From: Longimicrobiaceae bacterium | GTDB taxonomy: Bacteria; Gemmatimonadota; Gemmatimonadetes; Longimicrobiales; Longimicrobiaceae | Reading direction: 5' to 3' | Length of the DNA: 64,000 bases | NCBI GenBank assembly: GCA_030146875.1 | Contig: JASLAX010000007.1 | Span: 1-64,000, forward strand | Shown: positions 52,569-61,013 of the stretch, piece by piece | How positions within the stretch are numbered: position 1 is the first letter of the stretch | How the letters are laid out: the number at the start of each line of letters is the position of its first letter | Position numbers and translations under genes: made by a program | The notes under the pieces: generated by a model | What the model saw: the letters and a program-made list of their open reading frames with translations, nothing else | Databases searched by the model: none | What the model was told of the DNA's origin: nothing

Positions 52569-53065
52569 TGGCCGGTGCCTCGAGCTGGTCCTTCGACGAG
52601 CGCGACTTCCAGCGCATCGACCGCCTGCTCCAGTCCTTCCTCTTCGACTCCAACGCGCGCTGCACCCTGCTGGTGGACCGCGCGGGCCAGCTCATCACCA
52701 CCGCGGGGGAGCAGCCCGAGTTCGACTCCGTGTCGTTCGCCTCGCTCGCCGCCGCCGACTTCGCCGCCAACGACCAGCTCGCCGCCATGATCGGCGAGAA
52801 CGAGTTCTCCTCGCTCTTCCACCAGGGCGAGCGGGAGTCGATGTACCTGGCCGACGTGGTGAAGCGGGTGATCCTGGTGGTGCTCTTCGACAACCGAACG
52901 ACCCTGGGAATGATCCGGATCAAGGTCAAGGGGCTCGTCCGCGAGCTGGGGGAGGTCTTCCGCGAGATGTTCGACCGCTCGGCGAGCGCCCAGCCCTCCC
53001 CCGTGGAGGCATCCTTCGTCGACGAGGCGGAGGACGAGATCGACCGTCTCTTCGGCGATCTCTAG
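52568..53065 (+). CDS. Roadblock/LC7-domain protein (MglB-like)
   Basis: This 165-aa protein has a roadblock/LC7 fold (about 10-130): helix FDERDFQRIDRLLQSFLFDSNA, strand CTLLVDRAGQLITT, then YLADVVKRVILVVLFDNRTTLGMIRIKV. An acidic C-terminal tail follows. Proteins of this type, such as MglB, act as GTPase-activating partners of MglA GTPases, and mglA follows 12 bases downstream, so that role is likely. It overlaps the upstream small gene by one base. Confidence 0.88.
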   Translation: MAGASSWSFDERDFQRIDRLLQSFLFDSNARCTLLVDRAGQLITTAGEQPEFDSVSFASLAAADFAANDQLAAMIGENEFSSLFHQGERESMYLADVVKRVILVVLFDNRTTLGMIRIKVKGLVRELGEVFREMFDRSASAQPSPVEASFVDEAEDEIDRLFGDL

Positions 53066-53077
53066 GAGGGCGGCCCC

Positions 53078-53656
53078 ATGTCGATGATCAACTACGCCTC
53101 GCGCGAGATCAACTGCAAGATCGTCTACTACGGTCCGGGTCTCTGCGGCAAGACCACGAACCTGGAGTACATCTTCGAGAAGGTGGCCCCCAACACCCGG
53201 GGAAAGCTGATCTCGCTGGCTACCGAGACGGAGCGCACGCTCTTCTTCGACTTCCTGCCGGTGGACCTGGGCGCCATCCGCGGCTTCAAGACCCGCTTCC
53301 ACCTGTACACGGTCCCCGGGCAGGTGTACTACAACGCCTCCCGCAAGCTGATCCTGAAGGGGGTGGACGGGGTGGTGTTCGTGGCCGACTCGCAGGTGGA
53401 GCGGCTGGACGCCAACATCGAGTCCATGCACAACCTCTACGACAACCTGTCGGAGTACGGGCTGGACCTGCGCGAGATCCCGTTTGTGATCCAGTACAAC
53501 AAGCGGGACCTGCCCAACATCTCCTCGCTCGACGAGCTGCAGCGGGAGCTGAACCCCAACGGCGTGCCGACCTTCGAGGCCGTGGGGGTGCGGGGGATCG
53601 GGGTGTTCGACACCCTGAAGGCGGTCAGCAAGCTCGTCATCAAGTCCCTGAGCTGA
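53078..53656 (+). CDS. mglA: Ras-like GTPase MglA
   Basis: This 192-aa small GTPase has G1 GPGLCGKTTN (19-28), a G2/switch I region, the G3 equivalent TVPGQVYYNASR, where the usual DxxG reads TVPG as in MglA proteins, and G4 QYNKRDLPN. MglA sets front-rear polarity in myxobacteria; in non-gliding phyla it has a more general role in cell organisation. The roadblock gene upstream provides the probable GAP. AGGAGGG precedes the ATG. Confidence 0.95.
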   Translation: MSMINYASREINCKIVYYGPGLCGKTTNLEYIFEKVAPNTRGKLISLATETERTLFFDFLPVDLGAIRGFKTRFHLYTVPGQVYYNASRKLILKGVDGVVFVADSQVERLDANIESMHNLYDNLSEYGLDLREIPFVIQYNKRDLPNISSLDELQRELNPNGVPTFEAVGVRGIGVFDTLKAVSKLVIKSLS

Positions 53657-53672
53657 GGGGAGAGCGCCGGCC

Positions 53673-54326
53673 ATGAGTCGGATGAACCTCCCCAACCTCA
53701 TCACCATCGGCCGCATCGTGCTGGCCCTGGTGGTGATTCCCCTCCTGTTCCGCGAGGCGTTCCACCCGCGGCTGGCCGCGTTCGTGGTCTTCCTGGCCGC
53801 CGCGCTCTCCGACCTGTGGGACGGGCACCTGGCGCGGCGGCGGAACCTGATCACCGACCTGGGCAAGCTGCTCGACCCCATCGCCGACAAGCTGCTGCTG
53901 GCGGCCACCTTCATCCCCTTCTACCTGCTCTCGCACGGCGCCGAGCCGCAGACGCCCTTCCCCTGGTTCGGGGACGTGCTGCCGCTCTGGATCGTGCTGG
54001 TGATCTTCGGCCGCGAGGTGTTCATCACCCTGTTCCGCGGCTACGCGGCCAGGCGGGGGGTGGTCCTGGCGGCCGGCAGGTCGGGGAAGTACAAGGCGGT
54101 GTTCCAGAACATCTTCGTGGGCGCCGCCATCCTGTGGTACGCGCTGCAGACGGAGGCGCGCGCCCGCGGGTGGAGCGGCGGCTTCTGGGGCTTCTGGGAG
54201 CCGTTCCACCGCACCTTCTCCATCGTCGTCCTGGCCGTCGCGGTCGCGCTCACCGTCTACTCGATGGTCGTGTACCTGCGCGACTACCGGAAGCTGGACC
54301 TGGGCCGCGGCCGCACGCTGGCCTGA
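53673..54326 (+). CDS. pgsA: CDP-diacylglycerol-glycerol-3-phosphate 3-phosphatidyltransferase
   Basis: This 217-aa inner-membrane enzyme makes phosphatidylglycerol phosphate from CDP-diacylglycerol. The CDP-alcohol phosphotransferase motif D-x2-D-G-x2-A-R-x8-G-x3-D-x3-D is intact in DLWDGHLARRRNLITDLG followed by KLLDPIADK. Several hydrophobic helices are visible. ATG 53673 begins MSRMNLPNLITIGRI, the family's usual start. It is 16 bases after mglA. Confidence 0.95.
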   Translation: MSRMNLPNLITIGRIVLALVVIPLLFREAFHPRLAAFVVFLAAALSDLWDGHLARRRNLITDLGKLLDPIADKLLLAATFIPFYLLSHGAEPQTPFPWFGDVLPLWIVLVIFGREVFITLFRGYAARRGVVLAAGRSGKYKAVFQNIFVGAAILWYALQTEARARGWSGGFWGFWEPFHRTFSIVVLAVAVALTVYSMVVYLRDYRKLDLGRGRTLA

Positions 54327-54330
54327 CGCC

Positions 54331-55188
54331 GTGACCGCCCCGGTGGCCCCGCCCGAGCCGCGCGCCGGCTCCCTGCGCGCCGCGGACGGGGTGCGCCTGC
54401 ACTACGCGGCGTGGGAGGTCGCCCGCCCCCGCGCCGTCCTGCTCCTCTCCCATGGGCTGGGAGAGCACGCCGGCCGCTACGCCCCCCTCGCCGCCGAGCT
54501 CGCGGCGCGGGGGGTGTCCGTCTACGCCCCCGACCACCGCGGCCACGGGCGCTCGGAGGGAGCGCGCGGCCACTGCCTGCGGTTCGCCTCGTTCGCCGAG
54601 GACTTCGAGGCGTTCCGGGTCCAGGTCGCCGCCGCCGCCGGGGGGGAGGTGCCCGTCTTCCTGCTGGGGCACTCGCTCGGCGGCCTGATCGCCGTCCGCT
54701 ACCTGCAGACGCATCCCCGGGCGCCGCTGCGCGGGGCCATCCTCTCCTCGCCGCTGCTGGGCGTGCACGACCGGGCGCCGCGCTGGAAGACGGGGCTCGC
54801 CGGCCTCCTTTCCCGCCTGCTGCCCGCGCTGCGGCTCTCGAACCAGATCGACGCGGCGGAGCTGACGCACGACCCCGCGCACGTGGAGGCGTACCGCACC
54901 GACGCGCTGGTGCACGCGTGGATCACCCCGCGCATGTACACGGAGATGATGGACGCGATGCGCCTGGCCTTCGCCGAGCGAGACCGGCTGTGCCTTCCGC
55001 TGCTCTTCGTGGTCCCCGACGCGGACTCCGTCGTGCGTGCCGAGGACACCCTGCGCTTCGCGGAAGGGCTCCCGGGCGACGTGACCGTGCGGGTGTACGA
55101 GGGGATGTACCACGAGACGCTGAACGAGCTGGAGCGGGCGCGCGTGATGGCGGACGTGGGCGACTGGATCGACGCCCGCATCCCCTGA
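54331..55188 (+). CDS. Alpha/beta hydrolase, monoacylglycerol lipase type
   Basis: This 285-aa hydrolase has the oxyanion strand VLLLSHGLGEHAGRY, the nucleophile elbow GHSLGG (Ser), the acid in VVPDADSVV, and the catalytic His in YEGMYHETLNE. DHRGHGRSEGARG is the classic lysophospholipase/monoglyceride lipase signature. A GTG start at 54331 lies 4 bases after the pgsA stop, suggesting coupling with phospholipid metabolism. Confidence 0.93.
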   Translation: MTAPVAPPEPRAGSLRAADGVRLHYAAWEVARPRAVLLLSHGLGEHAGRYAPLAAELAARGVSVYAPDHRGHGRSEGARGHCLRFASFAEDFEAFRVQVAAAAGGEVPVFLLGHSLGGLIAVRYLQTHPRAPLRGAILSSPLLGVHDRAPRWKTGLAGLLSRLLPALRLSNQIDAAELTHDPAHVEAYRTDALVHAWITPRMYTEMMDAMRLAFAERDRLCLPLLFVVPDADSVVRAEDTLRFAEGLPGDVTVRVYEGMYHETLNELERARVMADVGDWIDARIP

Positions 55189-55315
55189 TCTCCTGCCATT
55201 CTGGCGGCGGTGGGTGGCACCCGGATTGCACCCCCGGAACCCCGTGACGCACGACCGTTTCCGCGCCTCCCGCCGGGCGGCGCGTCCTCTATTTTTTCGA
55301 ACCGACACGCGAGCG

Positions 55316-55900
55316 ATGACCGATACACCCGAGCAGCCCGACGCCGGCGCGAACGGCGGGACCGACGCCCCGGACGCCGCGGACCCGCAGGCGAACGGCC
55401 CCGCGGCCGAGGACGGTGCCGCGCCCCCCCCCTCGGCGCCCGAAGCGCCCACCGGGGGCGACGACGAGCTCTCCGTGGCGCGCGACCGGCACCTGCGGCT
55501 GGCGGCCGAGTTCGACAACTACCGCCGGCGCGTGGTCCGCGAGCGCGGCGAGGACCGGCAGCGCGCCCAGGCCGAGCTGGTGAAGTCGCTGCTGGACGTG
55601 CTGGACGACCTGCAGCGCGTGGCCGACTTCGACCCCGAGACCACCTCGTCGAAGGCGCTGCACGAGGGCGCCGAGCTGGTGGAGCGGAAGCTCCTGCGCG
55701 CGCTGGAGACGGCCGGGCTGGAGCCGGTGGACGCCGAGGGCAGGGCGTTCGACCCGCAGGTGCACGAGGCCATCACCACGGTGCCCACGGACTCCGCGGA
55801 CGAGGACGAGACGGTGGCCGACGTGTTCCAGAAGGGGTACCGCTTCCAGGGGATCCTGCTGCGCCCGGCGCGCGTGCGGGTGAAGAAGCACGGCGGGTAG
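55316..55900 (+). CDS. grpE: Nucleotide exchange factor GrpE
   Basis: This 194-aa co-chaperone exchanges ADP for ATP on DnaK. A disordered N-terminal acidic/alanine-proline segment (1-55) is followed by the long coiled helix (RHLRLAAEFDNYRRRVVRER) and the C-terminal beta domain with VEAIT-type signature FDPQVHEAITTVPTD and VFQKGYRFQGILLRPARV. ATG 55316 is chosen because the coding signature begins there. dnaJ follows; dnaK and hrcA are not in the window. Confidence 0.96.
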   Translation: MTDTPEQPDAGANGGTDAPDAADPQANGPAAEDGAAPPPSAPEAPTGGDDELSVARDRHLRLAAEFDNYRRRVVRERGEDRQRAQAELVKSLLDVLDDLQRVADFDPETTSSKALHEGAELVERKLLRALETAGLEPVDAEGRAFDPQVHEAITTVPTDSADEDETVADVFQKGYRFQGILLRPARVRVKKHGG

Positions 55901-55961
55901 GACGACGCCCGGCGCCGCCCGTCCGGGACCCGGCGTCGTCCACGACCATCCGCTCACGACC

Positions 55962-57074
55962 ATGCAGACACACACCAAGGACCTCTACCGCGTCCTGGGC
56001 GTCACCGAAGGCGCCAGCGCGGACGAGATCAAGAAGGCATACCGCAAGCTCGCCAAGCAGCACCACCCCGACGCGCACCCGGGCGACTCCTCCACCGCCG
56101 AGCGGTTCAAGGAGATCTCGGAGGCGTACTCGGTGCTGTCAGACGACGCCAAGCGCAAGCAGTACGACCAGATGCGCAAGCTGGGCGCGATGGGCGGCCT
56201 GGGCGGCTTCGGCCGGCAGACGGGGGCGGCGCCGGGCGGGGCGGGGGGCACGTCGCAGACCTACACCTTCGAGGACATGGACCTCGGGGGCGGGCTGGGC
56301 GACATCTTCGGCTCGATCTTCGACTTCGGGAAGCGCCGCAAGACGGGCCCGCAGCGCGGCGAGAACCTGGAGGCCGCCGTCGAGGTGCCGTTCGACACGG
56401 CGGTGCGCGGCGGCAAGGTCCCGCTCGTGCTGCCGGTGACGGAGGACTGCGGCACCTGCGCCGGGAGCGGCGCCAAGCCGGCGACCAGCATCGTCACCTG
56501 CCCCGAGTGCAAGGGCCGCGGCACCATCACCTTCGGGCAGGGGAGCTTCGGCGTCACCCGGCCCTGCCCGGCGTGCTACGGCAAGGGCAGGGTGCCCACC
56601 GACCCGTGCGCGGCGTGCAACGGCCAGGGCCAGCTCCGGCGGCAGAAGCGGGTGGACGTGACCGTCCCCGCCGGCGTGGACAACGGCAGCACCATCCGCC
56701 TTCCCGGCCAGGGCGAGCGCGGCGCCTCCGGCGGCCCGCCCGGGGACCTGATGCTGACGGTGAAGGTGCAGCCGGACCACTTCTTCTCGCGCGAGGGGCT
56801 GGACCTGGTCTGCACCGTGCCCGTGAACCTGGCGCAGGCGGTGCTGGGCTCCAAGATCCGCGTGCGCACGGTGGACGGGACCCGGGTGGTCCTGCGCATC
56901 CCCCCGGGCACGCAGGCGGGCACCCGATTCCGCATCAAGGGCTACGGGGTGGAGAAGGCGGGGCGGCGCGGGGACCAGTTCGTGCGTGTCCAAGTGACCG
57001 TTCCGGAGGAGCTGGACGAGCGCGAGGAGAAGCTCTTCCGCGAGTTCGCCGACGCGGCGGAGCTCAGGCACTGA
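55962..57074 (+). CDS. dnaJ: Molecular chaperone DnaJ
   Basis: This 370-aa type I J-protein has a J-domain (1-70) with the HPD triad in QHHPDAHPGD, a G/F region (about 80-130), and a zinc-finger domain with four CxxCxGxG modules (CGTCAGSG, CPECKGRG, CPACYGKG, CAACNGQG). The C-terminal substrate domains continue to the end. It stimulates DnaK ATPase together with GrpE encoded 61 bases upstream. ATG 55962. Confidence 0.97.
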   Translation: MQTHTKDLYRVLGVTEGASADEIKKAYRKLAKQHHPDAHPGDSSTAERFKEISEAYSVLSDDAKRKQYDQMRKLGAMGGLGGFGRQTGAAPGGAGGTSQTYTFEDMDLGGGLGDIFGSIFDFGKRRKTGPQRGENLEAAVEVPFDTAVRGGKVPLVLPVTEDCGTCAGSGAKPATSIVTCPECKGRGTITFGQGSFGVTRPCPACYGKGRVPTDPCAACNGQGQLRRQKRVDVTVPAGVDNGSTIRLPGQGERGASGGPPGDLMLTVKVQPDHFFSREGLDLVCTVPVNLAQAVLGSKIRVRTVDGTRVVLRIPPGTQAGTRFRIKGYGVEKAGRRGDQFVRVQVTVPEELDEREEKLFREFADAAELRH

Positions 57075-57099
57075 AGACGACGACAGGGGAGGGGAGAGG

Positions 57100-57333
57100 A
57101 TGAGCCGGACCTTCGTGGACGAGAACCTCCTGAGCTGGGAGGTCTATGCCTCCGGCGGACGCTTCGGGCTGCCGACGGAGCCGAAGATCGTCTTCCACTG
57201 CCTCTCGGACGAGAAGGTGCGCCCCCGCTTCGTCCCCCGCGGCGGCGACGAGGCCGACGCCGAGGGAACGGTCTACGCCCTCTCCGAGGAGGAGCTGCGC
57301 GACCTGCTCCGGGGGTCCAGGGAGCTGGGCTGA
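57100..57333 (+). CDS. Small conserved-looking protein, function unknown
   Basis: This 77-aa acidic protein starts MSRTFVDENLLSWEVYASGG and has a very strong ribosome site (GGGGAGGGGAGAGG). It looks like a small beta protein: strands around LSWEVYASGGRFGL, KIVFHCLSD and VRPRFVPRG, then a helix EEELRDLLRG. It lies 25 bases after dnaJ and before a strong terminator, so it is the last gene of the grpE-dnaJ unit. I do not recognise a named family. Confidence 0.7.
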   Translation: MSRTFVDENLLSWEVYASGGRFGLPTEPKIVFHCLSDEKVRPRFVPRGGDEADAEGTVYALSEEELRDLLRGSRELG

Positions 57334-57357
57334 CGGACGGGGGTCCGAAGACGACGG

Positions 57358-57394
57358 GACGGCGGCGGGGAGCGATCCCCGCCGCCGTCTTTTT
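57358..57394 (+). terminator. Strong intrinsic terminator after dnaJ unit
   Basis: A 13-bp perfect stem (57358-57370 with 57377-57389) with an AGCGAT loop is followed by TTTTT. It ends the plus-strand unit and, being symmetrical, could also serve the convergent minus-strand gene stopping at 57413. Confidence 0.9.
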
Positions 57395-57412
57395 CTCGCC
57401 TTCCGAGGCGGC

Positions 57413-58120
57413 TCAGTAGGCGGCGAAGGGGTTCGCGCGCCGCTGGATGCAGAAGCCGGGCTGGCCGCGCAGGTGGAAATGGTCGAGCACCTGCGCGTCC
57501 ACGTCGGCCACGCTCACGCTCCCCTCGTGGTCCTCCTCGCGTTCCCGCAGGTCGTCGAGCGCGTCGCCGATCTCCTGCGCCCGCTCGTGGCCGGCGTCGT
57601 TCAGCCCCTGCTTGAGGGCGGAGATGTAGGTGAGCACGTGCCGCTTCATGGCCTGGTCCAGCGCGGCGATGGTGGTCGCCTGCAGGCGCGTGTCGGCGTT
57701 GGGCGTGTCCCACAGCGACACCACGTCGTTCCCGCCCAGCGACAGCCCGACGTGCGACATGCCGTAGAAGAAGATCACGTCGCCGGGCGCGGCGTCGTCG
57801 TTCAGCGCGGGCGCCCCGGCGAAGCCGAGCAGCTCCCGGAGCACGCCGGCGTAGTCCAGCTCGAAGAAGTCCGACTCGACGATGCGCGTCCTGGCGCCGG
57901 CCTTCGCATTGGAGTCGCCGGCGCTCGCGCAGTAGCCGAGCGTGAAGACCGCCTCCCAGCAGTTCATGGCGGCGTCGTCGCCGATGGTGGCGTACGCGAC
58001 CGGGTCCTTCTTCAGCAGCTCCATGTGGTCGCCGGTGCTCAGCGCGGCGTTCCCGTCGAGCCACGTCATCCTGCCGACCTTGCCGCGCGCGAACTGGGCG
58101 ACCGTCTGGCCGTCGGGCAT
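57413..58120 (-). CDS. Putative NlpC/P60-like cysteine hydrolase
   Basis: This 235-aa protein has a papain-like order of residues: C54 in AMNCWEAVFTLGYC at a helix start, then GDVIFFYGMSHVGLSLGG with candidate His123 on the next strand, the pattern of NlpC/P60 or CHAP amidases. No signal peptide is seen, and the N-terminus MPDGQTVAQFARGK is polar. The C-terminal part (about 150-200) is helical and charged. GGAGGTGAAGG before the ATG is a very strong ribosome site. The substrate is unknown; it may act inside the cell or be exported by another route. Confidence 0.65.
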   Translation of the reverse strand: MPDGQTVAQFARGKVGRMTWLDGNAALSTGDHMELLKKDPVAYATIGDDAAMNCWEAVFTLGYCASAGDSNAKAGARTRIVESDFFELDYAGVLRELLGFAGAPALNDDAAPGDVIFFYGMSHVGLSLGGNDVVSLWDTPNADTRLQATTIAALDQAMKRHVLTYISALKQGLNDAGHERAQEIGDALDDLREREEDHEGSVSVADVDAQVLDHFHLRGQPGFCIQRRANPFAAY

Positions 58121-58291
58121 CCTTCACCTCCGGGGGCGTGGGGAGGCCCCGCGGGGGGAGGTCGCGCGGCCGGCGCGGCGCGGAGGCGCCGTCCACTCCG
58201 GGAACGGAAGCGCGGAACCCGGTGGAACGCGAAGGAGGGCGCGGCCCCGCCGGCCGCGCCCTCCTCCGTCTCCCACCCTCGCCCGACGGAT

Positions 58292-59371
58292 CTAGACGGC
58301 GATCCTGCCCCCGCCCAGCACGACCTCGCCGCGGAAGAGGACGGCGGACTGCCCGGGGGTGACGGCGCGCTGCGCCTCGTCCAGGGCCAGGCGCACGACG
58401 CCGTCCTCCACCGCCTCCACGCGCGCGGACACGGCGGGGGCGCGGTGCCGCATCTGCACCTCCACCCGCTCGCCGGCGAGCGGCGCCACGCCCAGCCAGC
58501 TCACCTCGCCGATGGCGACGTCCGACCGCCGCAGCTCGTCCTCTCCCCCGACCACAACCTCGCGCGTGTCGGGGCGCGTCCCGATGACGTAGAGGGGGAG
58601 CCCGCGGCCCCCGCCCAGCCCGCGGCGCTGGCCCACGGTGTAGCGCGCGTAGCCGTCGTGCTCGCCCACGACCTCGCCGCGGGCCGTCACCAGGCGGCCG
58701 GGGGAGAGGGCGGCGTGGTCGGTGCCCAGGCGCGCCTCCAGCACGTCCACGTAGTCGCCGCTGGGAACGAAGCAGATCTCCATGCTCTCCGGCTTCTCCG
58801 CCGTCTCCAGCCCGCGCTGCCGCGCCATCTCGCGCACCTCGGGCTTGGTGAGGCCGCCCAGCGGGAAGACGAGCTGGGGCAGGATCTCCGGGGGGAGCGC
58901 CCAGAGGAAGTAGGACTGGTCCTTCCGGGCGTCGATGGCGCGCAGGAGGAGGGGACGGCCCTCCCCGTCGGTCCCCATGCGCGCGTAGTGCCCGGTGGCG
59001 ATGGCGTCGCAGCCCAGCAGGGCGCCGCGGCGGAGGAGATCGCGGAACTTGGTGTTGCCGTTGCAGCGCACGCAGGGGTTCGGAGTACGCCCGGCCGCGT
59101 ACTCCGAGACGAAGTCGTCGATCACGTCGCGCGTGAACTCGCGCTCCACGTCGAACACGTAGTGGGCGATGCCCAGGCGGTCCGCCACGCGGCGCGCGTC
59201 CATGATCCCGTCGAGCCCGCAGCACGTCTTTCCGTGCCCCCGGGTCTCCGAGTAGCAGAACGTCTTCATCGTCACGCCGATGACGGTGTGCCCCTGCTCC
59301 ACCAGGAGCGCCGCCGCCACCGACGAGTCCACGCCGCCCGACATGGCGACCAGGACCGTGCGCTTCTCCAT
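58292..59371 (-). CDS. mnmA: tRNA-uridine 2-sulfurtransferase MnmA
   Basis: This 359-aa enzyme adds sulfur to U34 of tRNAs for Lys, Glu and Gln. It has the PP-loop SGGVDSSVAA (11-20), catalytic C100 (PNPCVRCN), the second catalytic cysteine C200 (SMEICFVPSGDY), and C-terminal barrel domains. ATG 59371 begins MEKRTVLVAMSGG. It lies 23 bases after a cysteine desulfurase gene on the same strand, which would supply the persulfide sulfur. Confidence 0.97.
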   Translation of the reverse strand: MEKRTVLVAMSGGVDSSVAAALLVEQGHTVIGVTMKTFCYSETRGHGKTCCGLDGIMDARRVADRLGIAHYVFDVEREFTRDVIDDFVSEYAAGRTPNPCVRCNGNTKFRDLLRRGALLGCDAIATGHYARMGTDGEGRPLLLRAIDARKDQSYFLWALPPEILPQLVFPLGGLTKPEVREMARQRGLETAEKPESMEICFVPSGDYVDVLEARLGTDHAALSPGRLVTARGEVVGEHDGYARYTVGQRRGLGGGRGLPLYVIGTRPDTREVVVGGEDELRRSDVAIGEVSWLGVAPLAGERVEVQMRHRAPAVSARVEAVEDGVVRLALDEAQRAVTPGQSAVLFRGEVVLGGGRIAV

Positions 59372-59394
59372 CTCTGCCTTTCGCTCGTTCGCGC

Positions 59395-60537
59395 TCACGC
59401 CGCCGCCAGCGCCCGCACCCGCTCCACCACCGCGGGAACGACGCGCGCCGCCCTCTCCACCTCTTCCGCCGTCGTCTCCCGGCCCAGTGAGAAGCGGAGC
59501 GCGGGGCCCGCGTCCTCCGCCACGCCCATCGCCGCCAGCACGTGGGAGCGCGCAAGCGACCCGCTGGAGCACGCCGACCCCGCCGAGACGCCGATCCCCT
59601 CCACGTCCAGCGCGGCCAGCAGCAGGCCACCCTCCGCGCCCGGCACCAGCACGCTCAGGTGCGTGGGCAGCCGCTCCGCGCCGGCCGCGTTCACCGTCAG
59701 CCCCGGCACCGCGGAGACCAGGGCGGCCTCCAACGCGTCCCGCAGCCCGCCGACCCGCCGCATCTCCGCCTCCCGCTCGCTCTCCGCCGCCTCCGCCGCA
59801 GCCGCCAGGCCCACGGCGGCGGCGACGTCCTCCGTACCCGGGCGGATCCCCCGCTCCTGGCCGCCGCCGTGGAGGAGGGGCGCCAGCTCGATCCCGCGCC
59901 GAACGAAGAGCGCGCCCCCGCCGCGGGGGCCGCCGATCTTGTGCGCGCTGAGCGCGAGGAGGTCGATCCCGAGGGCGTCCACGCGAACGGCCAGCTTTCC
60001 CAGCGCCTGCACCGCGTCGGTGTGGAGGACGACGCCCGCGGCGCGGCACGCCTCCGCCACCTCCCCGAGGGGCTGCACCGTCCCCGTCTCGTTGTTCGCC
60101 CACTGCACCGAGACCACGCACGGGCGCTCCGCGAGCGCGGCCGGAAGGGCGGAGAGGTCCAGGCGGGCGTCGCCGTCCACCGGCAGGACGCGGAGCGGCG
60201 AGCCCTCGGCCTCCGCCGCGCGGGCGGCCTCCAGCACCGCGCGGTGCTCCACGGCCGAGCAGGCGACCGGCGTTCCAGGCGCCGCCCAGGCGCGGCCCAG
60301 GACGGCGATGTTGTCCGCCTCCGTGCCGCCGCGGGTGAAGACGACCTCCCCCGGCTCCGCGCCCAGGACGGCGGCCAGCCGGGCGCGCGCGTCCTCCAGC
60401 GCCGCGCGCGCCTCGCGCCCCCAGCGGTGCAGGGAGGAGGGGTTCCCGAAGGGCCCGTCCAGCACGCGCAGCATGGCGTCGCGCGCCTGGGGGCGCAGCG
60501 GTGCCGTGGCGGCGTAATCCAGGTAGACGGGCTGCAT
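59395..60537 (-). CDS. Cysteine desulfurase (NifS/IscS type)
   Basis: This 380-aa PLP enzyme converts cysteine to alanine and a protein-bound persulfide. The PLP lysine is K200 (LSAHKIGGPRGGG), the PLP-contacting HTDAVQALGK and ANNETGT segments are intact, and the active-site cysteine is C323 (SAGSACSSGSL), in a loop typical of group I desulfurases. ATG 60537 follows GAGGAGAGG. Placement directly before mnmA indicates a role in tRNA thiolation; Fe-S assembly genes are not seen nearby. Confidence 0.95.
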   Translation of the reverse strand: MQPVYLDYAATAPLRPQARDAMLRVLDGPFGNPSSLHRWGREARAALEDARARLAAVLGAEPGEVVFTRGGTEADNIAVLGRAWAAPGTPVACSAVEHRAVLEAARAAEAEGSPLRVLPVDGDARLDLSALPAALAERPCVVSVQWANNETGTVQPLGEVAEACRAAGVVLHTDAVQALGKLAVRVDALGIDLLALSAHKIGGPRGGGALFVRRGIELAPLLHGGGQERGIRPGTEDVAAAVGLAAAAEAAESEREAEMRRVGGLRDALEAALVSAVPGLTVNAAGAERLPTHLSVLVPGAEGGLLLAALDVEGIGVSAGSACSSGSLARSHVLAAMGVAEDAGPALRFSLGRETTAEEVERAARVVPAVVERVRALAAA

Positions 60538-60671
60538 CCTCTCCTCGGGGCGCGGGCGGCGGGATTGATAAACGGCAGCGAGGATTATGTTTCCGCGCGC
60601 CGGTTGAGGGGGCGGGCGGGGCCCGCTACATTGCGCCGCATGGCTCCGCACCTCCCAGTCCCCGGCATCCC

Positions 60672-61013
60672 ATGATCCCGCCCCTTCCCGAAGGCCTGCC
60701 GGCGACGTTCCAGTCCACCGTGCACGGCACCGTGTTCGGGGACCGCGCCGAGCGCGTCAGCGCGCTGAACGAGGGCGAGGCCCTGGTCCTGATCCCCGAT
60801 CCCCCCATGGAGGAGGACCCCGCGGTCTGGGTTCACGTGATGGGCGGCGACCCCATCGGGCACCTGCCGCCGGAGATCAACCTCTGGCTCGCCCCCTGGC
60901 TGCACCGCGGAGGCCGCGCGACCGCCCACGTCCTGAAGGTCGGCGGAGCCGACACGCCGAGCTGGAAGCGCCTGATGATCGAGGTGCACTGCGAGCAGGC
61001 GGAGACGACGTAG
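60672..61013 (+). CDS. HIRAN-domain-like small protein
   Basis: This 113-aa protein resembles the HIRAN domain: FGDRAERVSALNEGEALVLIPDPPMEEDPAVWVHVMGGDPIGHLPPEIN matches the pattern R-x-x-x-x-x-L-x-x-G-[DE]-x-L-x-L-x-x-x-P-x-N-P-x-D-x-x-A-[IV]-x-V and G-x-[IL]-G-[YH]-[LI]-P. HIRAN domains bind DNA 3' ends or modified DNA, alone or fused to helicases and nucleases. No partner is fused here. It diverges from the cysteine desulfurase gene. Confidence 0.65.
   Translation: MIPPLPEGLPATFQSTVHGTVFGDRAERVSALNEGEALVLIPDPPMEEDPAVWVHVMGGDPIGHLPPEINLWLAPWLHRGGRATAHVLKVGGADTPSWKRLMIEVHCEQAETT

Noticed and set aside
55316..57074. grpE-dnaJ without dnaK or hrcA as a sign of an unusual heat-shock system
   Set aside because: Separate dnaK loci are common in this and other phyla; no conclusion is possible from this window.
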